From assembly GCA_963753685.1 (NCBI GenBank), contig CAVWDE010000018.1:1-64000 (forward strand): a stretch of 64,000 nt of DNA, given 5' to 3'. The notes beneath the pieces were generated by a model, which saw nothing but the letters and a program-made list of their open reading frames with translations, was not told the DNA's origin and made no database searches. This document shows positions 27,661 to 34,624 of the stretch, piece after piece. The DNA comes from DATAOG01 sp963753685 (GTDB lineage Bacteria > Pseudomonadota > Alphaproteobacteria > Geminicoccales > Geminicoccaceae). The position numbers and the translations under genes were made by a program. Within the stretch, counting starts at the first letter, position 1. Every line of letters begins with the position of its first letter.

Positions 27661-27901
27661 CGCCGCCCGCGGGGGGGGCGCTGCTCGGCGTTCCGGCTGC
27701 ACCCCAGCGACCGGGTCCGGACCCGGCCCAAGGCCGGCGTCACCGGGGTCGGCCACCTCGGTATCGGTAACCGGAATGCGCGCCCCAGACGCGCGGGCAG
27801 CGACTGCTGCCGCGCGCGACGCGGGCGGTCGAAACCACTTCCGCACGCCGCCCCGCCCGTGCTAGCCTTCGACCCAAGCACGCATTATCGGGGGGTGGCA
27901 G

Positions 27902-28333
27902 ATGCTTCGGACATTGGCGCTGATCGCCTGCGCGATCGTGCTCGGCGCGACCGTGGCCCAGGCGCAGAACACGCCGTCGCCGCCGGGTGCCAAGGAATAC
28001 ATCATCTGGCCGCACGATGGCGAGGTGATCCACGGCGGCAAGCTCTGGGTGCGCATGGGCCTCCGGGGCATGGGGGTCGCCCCGGCCGGGGTCGACCTGC
28101 CGAATACCGGCCACCACCATCTCCTGATCAACGCCGACCTGCCGCCGTTCGACGAGCCGATCCCGAACGACAAGAACCATCTGCACTTCGGCGGCGGCCA
28201 GACCGAGGCGCGCCTGATCGATTTGCCGCCGGGCAAATACACGCTGCAGCTGATCCTCGGCGACAAGGACCATTTCCCGTTCAAGCCGCCGGTCTATTCC
28301 GACAAGATCACGATCACCGTGGCGCCCTACTGA
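27902..28333 (+). CDS. DUF4399 secreted protein, copy 1
   Basis: This 143-residue protein has a signal peptide (MLRTLALIACAIVLGATVAQA) and a DUF4399 domain: VIHGGKLWVRMGLRGMGVAP, NTGHHHLLINADLPPFDEPI, NHLHFGGGQTEA, and a PPGKYTLQLILGD end typical of small Ig-like folds. The clustered histidines in GHHHLL and HLHFGGG suggest metal binding, which is inference. It is followed by a second, similar gene. Function unknown. Confidence 0.9.
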   Translation: MLRTLALIACAIVLGATVAQAQNTPSPPGAKEYIIWPHDGEVIHGGKLWVRMGLRGMGVAPAGVDLPNTGHHHLLINADLPPFDEPIPNDKNHLHFGGGQTEARLIDLPPGKYTLQLILGDKDHFPFKPPVYSDKITITVAPY

Positions 28334-28372
28334 ACGGCATCGAAGCTCGACCGAGGCCGGCCGCACGCCGTC

Positions 28373-28436
28373 GCTGCACAAGGCTCAGCGCGGCACAAGG
28401 CCAATCGCCGCACAAGGGCCCATCGCTGCACAAAGG
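28373..28436 (+). repeat. Four tandem 17-18-base repeats before the second DUF4399 gene
   Basis: The units begin at 28373, 28390, 28407 and 28425, and each contains GC[T/G/C]GCACAAGG followed by a six-base spacer. The last unit has CAAAGG and merges with the ribosome site of the next gene. They could be iteron-like operator sites or a short minisatellite. Confidence 0.65.
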
Positions 28437-28446
28437 GAAGCGACCC

Positions 28447-28870
28447 ATGATCAGAACTCGCCGCCGCCCTGCTCCTCGGATCGGTCCTGGCCGCGCCGGT
28501 GGCGCTGGCCGGCGACACGCCGTCGCCCAAGGACGCCTATGTCTACATCGGCTGGCCGAACGACGGCGAAGTGATCAACTCTCGCCACATTCGGATCTGG
28601 TTCGGGCTGCGGCACATGGGGGTGGCGCCGGCCGGCGTCGACAAACCCAACACTGGCCACCATCATCTGCTGATCGACACCGACCTGCCGCCCTTCGACG
28701 AGCCGATCCCGAACGATCGCAACCATGTGCACTTCGGCGGCGGCCAGACCGAGACGGTCATCGAGCTGCCGCCCGGGACCCATACCCTGCAGCTGATCAT
28801 GGGCGACAAGAACCACATCCCCCACAACCCGCCGGTCTACTCGCAGAAGATCACGATCACGGTGCGCTAG
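28447..28870 (+). CDS. DUF4399 secreted protein, copy 2, 5' frameshift
   Basis: This is a tandem paralogue of the gene at 27902. The mature part, from about 28499, has the same blocks (NTGHHHLLIDTDLPPFDEPI, NHVHFGGGQTE, PPGTHTLQLIMGDKNH). A well-placed ATG at 28447 with AAGGGAAG upstream begins the gene, but the signal peptide (LAAALLLGSVLAAPVALA) is in another frame, so a one-base change near 28450-28458 separates start from protein. The only in-frame start is GTG at 28499, which would remove the signal. Either a sequencing indel or an inactivated copy. Confidence 0.8.
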
Positions 28871-29076
28871 AGCGCGTGATCGTGCTCACCTGATCCGCGC
28901 CCCCGGACCTGATCAAGCCTGCGCTACGCGTTGAGGTGCCGGTCGCTCCGGTCGACGGTCACGGGCGAAGGGGCTGCAGCCTGGCTGCGGCGGCCGCGGC
29001 GGGGAAGAGCCACGGCCTGTCGCCGAAGTCAAGAGAGGCAAGGCGACCCACCGTCAGCAGGCCAGCGACCAGGCGA

Positions 29077-30594
29077 TCAATGATGACCGAGTTGGCGGTC
29101 GCCGTCCGCGCTCGGGCCATTCTTCCGGTCGCTGGCAAGGCCGCTTGTGCCGATGCCCGCGAAGAACCGCGATCGAACGCCCTTGCGGGTCAGGCGCCTG
29201 CGTTCCTCGAAGCCCAGATAGCTGTATTCCTGGGTGCACAACATCCAGCGCACGCCGGGATGGCGCTGGGCCGCGAGAGTGATCTGGCCTTTCCACCACG
29301 CGGGCGGCAGCACGGTGCAGTGGGCGTTGGTGCCGTCGGGCAGCAGCTTCTTGGCTGGGTCGCAGGCCGCGACCACGTAGACGAAGCTACGGGCATGGCT
29401 GAACAGCTCATCGAGCACCCAGCCGATGTCGTCTTCGGGAATGTGCTCGAGCACGTCGGTCGCGATCACCCCGTCATAGGCGTCCTCGTAGGCGCCTGCG
29501 AAGGGTGGGTAGCCAGGGTCGAAGCAGGTGACCAGGACCCCATCCCAGCCGTCCATCAGCTTGTAGCGCGAGCCAGCAGGGTGGTCCGGGCTGTCGCGGT
29601 ACAGCGACCCCTTGCCCGCGCCGAAGTCGAGCATGGTGCGGGCGCCGGTCTCCTGGACGAGACGGGCGATGGGCCGGACATGCTCGGTCAGCGATATGCC
29701 CGCGAACGTCTCCTCGCCGCTACGCCCGGCCTCGGGTCGGCCTTCCGCGTGCATCCTGGAGTACATGGCGAGCAATTCGCCGTAACGCTCGCTCGGATGT
29801 TCCTTGGTGAAGACGGTAAAGCCAGCGGCGTCGGCACTGCGCTCGAGCGCAGACCACACCTCGGCGTGCTCGTGCGGCCGATAGCGCAGCTCGTCGGGAA
29901 ACGGACGCCACGGCTGGGCGTGCAGCGTCGTGAAGTGGAGCAGCTTCGACTTGCCGGGCTCGAACTCGCTGTCCCGGGCGTTCCACACCCCTGACATCAG
30001 GCCCCACAGCCCGACGTCCTGCGCCAGCCGGCGATAGTGGCTGTGCTGATGGAGGTGCTGCGTCTCCTGCAGCTTCCACAGCGCGGCCATCTTCTCGCAG
30101 TCGAGCAGCATGACCGAGCTTTCCTTCTCGTTGATCCCCAGCACGCCCGCACCGCCCATCTCCATGTCGAAGAGCTCGGCCGGGTCGGACAAATAGATCT
30201 GGTCGACATCGTTGTAGATGGCCCGGCCCTTGCCGGCGCAAAGCGCTGGGATGGCGTAGCGGTAATTGGTGAACCCGGTCTTCCATTCACTGCGGTCGAA
30301 GCCAATCAGGTCCTTCATCAGATGAATCTGATAGGCTCGGGCGGGGTTGCGCACTTTCAGGATCGACCACACGAACACGCGTTCCGCCCGGTATTGGGCC
30401 GGCTCCGTCCCGACGAAGATTCGTACTGGCGGCTTGGGGCTCGGCTCGATCCCGGTCATGGGGTCGACGCGGACGACAACCGGGTGTGCGCGGTAGCCTG
30501 CTGCCCGCTCCTTGGTCCCGCGCAGATTGCTCAGAAGTCTGCGGTTGCGAAAGGTGGTTTTGAAATGGGGGTGCTCGATCGCTGCCCGGGCCAT
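29077..30594 (-). CDS. Fusion of a GT8-like glycosyltransferase domain and a SAM methyltransferase
   Basis: This protein of about 505 residues combines two activities. The first half (about residues 45-280) has RIFVGTEPAQYRAERVFVWS and AIYNDVDQIYLSDPAELFDM, the DxD-containing core of family 8 glycosyltransferases. The second half (about 315-470) has MLDFGAGKGSLY, then DGVIATDVLEHIPEDDIGWV, the motifs of class I methyltransferases. The ATG at 30594 is preferred, because the frame beyond it is unsupported. It is the most downstream of two leftward genes that probably modify a surface glycan. Confidence 0.82.
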   Translation of the reverse strand: MARAAIEHPHFKTTFRNRRLLSNLRGTKERAAGYRAHPVVVRVDPMTGIEPSPKPPVRIFVGTEPAQYRAERVFVWSILKVRNPARAYQIHLMKDLIGFDRSEWKTGFTNYRYAIPALCAGKGRAIYNDVDQIYLSDPAELFDMEMGGAGVLGINEKESSVMLLDCEKMAALWKLQETQHLHQHSHYRRLAQDVGLWGLMSGVWNARDSEFEPGKSKLLHFTTLHAQPWRPFPDELRYRPHEHAEVWSALERSADAAGFTVFTKEHPSERYGELLAMYSRMHAEGRPEAGRSGEETFAGISLTEHVRPIARLVQETGARTMLDFGAGKGSLYRDSPDHPAGSRYKLMDGWDGVLVTCFDPGYPPFAGAYEDAYDGVIATDVLEHIPEDDIGWVLDELFSHARSFVYVVAACDPAKKLLPDGTNAHCTVLPPAWWKGQITLAAQRHPGVRWMLCTQEYSYLGFEERRRLTRKGVRSRFFAGIGTSGLASDRKNGPSADGDRQLGHH

Positions 30595-30658
30595 GTGGGT
30601 ATCCTCTCGTGTCGCCTGCGCGCGACGGCCGCCGAAGCCGCCAGAGGCGGACACTGGA

Positions 30659-32029
30659 TTACGTCGAATGCAGCGCGCTGGCAACTATCGGGAGGCCTGT
30701 CGGATGGTCGGATTTGCCCGTCAAATGCGACTGCCAGTGGTGGGCGAGCACCTCGCTGAAGATCTCGACCTCGCCATCGAAGCGGTCGAGCGTGCGCAGA
30801 ATGAAGCTCAGCTCGGTGTCGCGGTCGTGCCCCAGCGTGTAGGCATTCGGGGTCGTGCTGTTGCCAGGGTAACTGCCGGCCGGGTGCTGGAACAGGTCGA
30901 TCCCCGCGATGATCAGCCGCTTGGGGCGCAGCGCGGCCGCGGTCGCCAACATGACCGCTCCGTTGGACGGCAAGAAGCTACCAAAGCGGGCGAACTCCAC
31001 GGTCCCGAGTTGTTCGGCGGTGGCGTAGCGGAAGCGCCGGCGGGTGAGCAGCGTCTTTTGCAGCATGCGGGTCTCGTTGTCGGCGTCCGGCAGCACGAAC
31101 ATCGCCCGCCCCGTCACCCGACGGAAGGTGTCGACAACGCCGGTGAAGACGACGTCGGGATCGGTGAGGATCCCGCGCTCGAGCCACATGTGGTTGACCC
31201 GAAAGAGCAAGTCATAAGCGAGGTCCCGCAGCCGCGGATCCTCCGAGGAAGGACCGTTGCCGAGACACAGGATGACCTCCGAAGGGCCGAGCACCCGTCG
31301 AAGCGCGGCAAGGGTGTCGATGCGCTGATACTTGAGCGCCTTGACCGGGCGCAGCGCAGCGGTCTCCATGAGGTTGACGAGCCACCGCCGCATCCAATTG
31401 CGGAAACCATGGCGGTCCGCGAGCCGGTTCTTTCGCGTGATCAGGGGCTCGATCGCGTCGAAAAGGCGATGCGTCGGCGCGCCCGGGTCGGTCCCCGACG
31501 GCGCGAGGACGCTGACCAGGGCGGCCGGCACGCCGGCCTCGCGCAGCCGCCGCTCGGCGCCGGGCGAAGCGACGAAGAACCGATCTATGGCGCAGAGCAC
31601 CCTCCGATCGCGCAGCCATGCGTGCGCCCCGTCCTGCTCCGAGGCAATCTCCCGCGCGGCAATGACCGCGCCCAACTTGCCTGCCTGTACGACGAGTTCG
31701 GCCGGAACCGGCGCGCCGCCCAGCAGGATCATCAGATACGCTTTGCTGCGCAGGAGGTAACGGCGCCTGATGGTGCCGATGGGCAGCGGCGGCGACAGCA
31801 CGTGGCAGTCCGGGTAAAGGCTCGCAAGCTTGGCGCGAAGGTCAGGTACGGGCGCAATCAGGAACACGTTGACGCGAAGCTCACGCCGCTCGATGTCGGC
31901 GAGTAACTCGTTCACGGCTTCGAATTGATCGAGCCGGTCCGCCCAGACGAGGATGCCGCGGCCGTGGCGGCGCGGGAACCGGCCGAATCGCTCGCTGAGG
32001 TGCCGCCTGTCAAACATCGGCCTCGTCAC
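30659..32029 (-). CDS. Putative glycosyltransferase: Kdo-transferase-like N-domain joined to a GT42/DUF115-like domain
   Basis: This protein of 456 residues has an N-terminal part (about 20-180) that resembles the first domain of WaaA-type Kdo transferases (ILVWADRLDQFEAVNELLAD, LRSKAYLMILLGG, KLGAVIAAREIAS). The C-terminal part (about 250-430) has VILCLGNGPSSEDPRLRDLA, FRVNHMWLERGILTDPDVVF, SNGAVMLATAAALRPKRLII and GIDLFQHPAG, a pattern of DUF115 and sialyltransferase-42-like proteins. The second WaaA domain is missing. I cannot say which donor it uses. It lies 64 bases upstream of the GT8/methyltransferase gene on the same strand. Confidence 0.65.
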   Translation of the reverse strand: MTRPMFDRRHLSERFGRFPRRHGRGILVWADRLDQFEAVNELLADIERRELRVNVFLIAPVPDLRAKLASLYPDCHVLSPPLPIGTIRRRYLLRSKAYLMILLGGAPVPAELVVQAGKLGAVIAAREIASEQDGAHAWLRDRRVLCAIDRFFVASPGAERRLREAGVPAALVSVLAPSGTDPGAPTHRLFDAIEPLITRKNRLADRHGFRNWMRRWLVNLMETAALRPVKALKYQRIDTLAALRRVLGPSEVILCLGNGPSSEDPRLRDLAYDLLFRVNHMWLERGILTDPDVVFTGVVDTFRRVTGRAMFVLPDADNETRMLQKTLLTRRRFRYATAEQLGTVEFARFGSFLPSNGAVMLATAAALRPKRLIIAGIDLFQHPAGSYPGNSTTPNAYTLGHDRDTELSFILRTLDRFDGEVEIFSEVLAHHWQSHLTGKSDHPTGLPIVASALHST

Positions 32030-32236
32030 GGTTCCTGATCCTCCTCGGTTTTTTAGCCAAGCCGCCGCTTATCGTCCAGCTTTCGCGTGGTCGAGCTTTG
32101 TGATGGCATCTGGACGCCGCCTATGGCAGATGTCGCCCTGTGTGCCATCGTCGTGTCGAGGCCCCTAGGAGATGCATCTTGCCGTCTTGTCCGTGCGCAG
32201 GGCCGCCCGGCGCAGCCTCCGGCTGGCAGGGTCGGC

Positions 32237-33028
32237 ATGAACCTGCGCCGGCTCATCGGCCACACCTGGCGCCGCGCCGTCGGCAGCCCGGCCGACAAGC
32301 GGCACGCCGCGCTCTTTTTCGCCGAGAGGCTGTCGCACCGGCACGGTTTCTCGATCTATTCGGCGCACACCACCTGGGCGGAGGACGACAGCTTCATTGC
32401 CGTCATGAAGCGCTTCGACGCGAGCTACAAACGCCCCGGCGAGCGCCAGTACGCGCTCTATCAGCTCGCACGCGCGGCGGCGCACCTGCCAGGTGATACC
32501 GCCGAGATCGGCGTCTATCGCGGCCGCGGCAGCTACATCATCATGGCCGCAACTCAGGACGGTACCGCTGATCGCCCGCCGCGGCGGACACATCACATGT
32601 TCAATTCCTTCGAAGGTCTGTCCGCCCCGCGGCAGAGTGATCAGCCCGGCCACCCGGCCGTCGATCGGACCTGGCAAAAAGGCGATCTCGCCGCCTCGAT
32701 CGAGGAGGTGGAACGCGCCCTCGCCGCCTACTCCAGCAAGAAGTTCTACAAGGGCTGGGTGCCCGACCGCTTCCCCGAAGTCGCCGACCGACGCTTTTGC
32801 TTCGTGCAGATCGATGTCGATCTCTACGAGCCGACGCTCGCGACCGCCCGATTTTTCCTGCCCCTGCTCGTGCCAGGCGGGCTGCTGGTGTGCGATGACT
32901 ACGGGGTCGGCTCGACGCCCGGCGCGCGGCGGGCGATGGATGAGGTGGCGGCCGCGCACGGCCAATTTGTCGCGCATCTGCCGACCGGCCAGGGCGTCGT
33001 GATCGCCCAGGCCTCGCCGGAAGCGTGA
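32237..33028 (+). CDS. TylF/MycF-type O-methyltransferase
   Basis: This methyltransferase of 263 residues belongs to the macrocin O-methyltransferase family, which methylates sugar hydroxyls using SAM and a metal. Visible features are GDTAEIGVYRGRGSYIIMAA (SAM site), FNSFEGLSAP, and FCFVQIDVDLYEPTLATARF with LLVCDDYG, where the metal-binding aspartates are expected. The ATG at 32237 fits the family N-terminus; the frame upstream is low in complexity. With its neighbours it probably decorates a surface polysaccharide. Confidence 0.85.
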   Translation: MNLRRLIGHTWRRAVGSPADKRHAALFFAERLSHRHGFSIYSAHTTWAEDDSFIAVMKRFDASYKRPGERQYALYQLARAAAHLPGDTAEIGVYRGRGSYIIMAATQDGTADRPPRRTHHMFNSFEGLSAPRQSDQPGHPAVDRTWQKGDLAASIEEVERALAAYSSKKFYKGWVPDRFPEVADRRFCFVQIDVDLYEPTLATARFFLPLLVPGGLLVCDDYGVGSTPGARRAMDEVAAAHGQFVAHLPTGQGVVIAQASPEA

Positions 33029-33200
33029 TTGCACCTTCGGGCCGAACCTGGGTTAGGACGGCGCCGGCGCGGCCGCGACCGGCGTGTGTGATGGTGGCCG
33101 TGACAAAAGAACACGCACGACAAGAATACCATTGCGTTCGCCAAGCCACTTGCTTACCAAGCTGCACGATCCATCCGAGCGACCGCGCGGGCACTTGAGC

Positions 33201-34046
33201 ATGGCGAGAGCCAGGATCCCAGTGGCATCGATGACCGACACCCGCGGCGCGCAAGCTGCATCGAAACCGCAGAGCCGGCCCAAGATGCACGGACCGGCGG
33301 CCGGGTTCTCGTTCGGCAACGCTCAGTTCCGCTATCGACCCTTTCCGATCGGCCTCGCCCGACCGGTGATGGCGCCCGACGTTTACGAGGCCATGCTGGA
33401 CAACTATCCGGACCAAGAGCTTTTCGCCTATATCCCCAAGCTTGGTCACAAATACAGCCTGTCGGAGAAATTCAACCGCGATGGGTTCTTCCGCTTCGTG
33501 AAGACCAATCCGGTGTGGGGGCCATTCTATCAGTATGTCAAGAGCAATGAGTTCATTCGCCTCGTGCTCGAGTTGTTGGAGGCGCACCAAATTCGCCTTG
33601 GTTCCTACAAGTTTCGGTCGGCTGCGGCGCATCGTTGGCGCGCCTGCCTCGACATGGCGGTCGGCAATGGCTACCAACGCCGGCTCGAGGCTCGTTTCGA
33701 GTTCTCCATGCTGCCGGCGGATGGCGGCTTCGTTGTGCCGCATACCGATCAGCCAAGGAAGCTGATCACCCTGGTCGTCTCCATGGTCCGGCCCGGCGAG
33801 TGGGACCCGGCCTGGGGCGGCGGCACCGACGTCAACACGACCGCCAGCGACGCGCTCGCCTTCAACCACATGAACCGCATCGCCGATTTCTCGGATATGA
33901 CCGTTGTTCATACCTACGCGTTCGAGCCCAATCAGGCGGTGATCTTCGTCAAGACGTTCAACTCCTGGCACTCCGTGCGGCCGATGACGGGGACGGGGTC
34001 GCCGGCGATGCGGCGCACGCTCACGATCAACATCGAAGAGTTCTGA
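33201..34046 (+). CDS. 2-oxoglutarate/Fe(II)-dependent oxygenase
   Basis: This 281-residue protein has the facial triad of Fe(II)/2OG oxygenases: HTD in GGFVVPHTDQPRKLITLVV, the distal histidine in TFNSWHSVRPM, and a 2OG-binding arginine in RRTLTINIEEF near the end. This prolyl-hydroxylase-like subgroup is frequent in glycan loci. No strong ribosome site separates the possible starts at 33201, 33231 and 33285, and I chose 33201. It lies between a sugar methyltransferase and an FkbM remnant on the same strand. Confidence 0.78.
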   Translation: MARARIPVASMTDTRGAQAASKPQSRPKMHGPAAGFSFGNAQFRYRPFPIGLARPVMAPDVYEAMLDNYPDQELFAYIPKLGHKYSLSEKFNRDGFFRFVKTNPVWGPFYQYVKSNEFIRLVLELLEAHQIRLGSYKFRSAAAHRWRACLDMAVGNGYQRRLEARFEFSMLPADGGFVVPHTDQPRKLITLVVSMVRPGEWDPAWGGGTDVNTTASDALAFNHMNRIADFSDMTVVHTYAFEPNQAVIFVKTFNSWHSVRPMTGTGSPAMRRTLTINIEEF

Positions 34047-34047
34047 A

Positions 34048-34445
34048 GCGGTCCGCAGCGACGGCCGCAGCCAGCCCACACCCGGGCAGGAGCGTCTTTA
34101 CGGCGCGCGTTTCCGCCTGCGCGACGCCCTCGCCGTGCCGGTCGATGTGATGGGCGGCGACCAAACCTTTCGCTTCCTGTGCGACAATCCGCGAACGCTC
34201 CGCCGCGCCAAGACCCTGTTCGTCAAGGAGCCGGGCACGATCGAATGGCTCCGCCACACGCTTCGCCCGGGCGATGTGTTCCTCGACATCGGCGCCAATA
34301 TGGGGGCGCGTTCTTCGACCGCCTGCCCTACCGCTTTGACCACCGCCATTTCACCATGGCGGGGGAGAAATACCGCAGCCGAGGCGTGCCCGAGGTGGAC
34401 ATAGCCCACAACGTCGTCTTCTGCGCATCGCCAAGCCCCTCTTGA
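34048..34445 (+). pseudogene. FkbM-type methyltransferase remnant (internal deletion)
   Basis: The first part, in one frame, ends TLFVKEPGTIEWLRHTLRPG then DVFLDIGANMG, the unmistakable start of FkbM methyltransferases up to the SAM glycine motif. After that the frame is lost. In the next frame, FFDRLPYRFDHRHFTMAGEK, then VPEVDIAHNVVFCA, looks like the C-terminus of the same family. The roughly 150 residues between are missing, so an internal deletion with frameshift has destroyed the gene. The original start is unclear. Confidence 0.7.
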
Positions 34446-34624
34446 GGGGCTCGCCAGACACGCCGGTGCCGGCGAATCCCGTGCGAGCGCAACGGTCCGG
34501 GGCGGCGCAGTCAGATCCATCGCCCGTCAAGGAGGACAAAGCCGCCACGGCGCCGCCCTGAAGTCGGCGGCGCGTAGCGGTTGGACTGGCGCCGGCGCCC
34601 GCGGAGCAGGGCCGGCGAATTGGC

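Noticed and set aside
25930..27846. A 638-codon open frame on the minus strand over opgD
   Set aside because: It is composition-driven and antisense to a gene with clear family motifs; there is no ribosome site or domain pattern.
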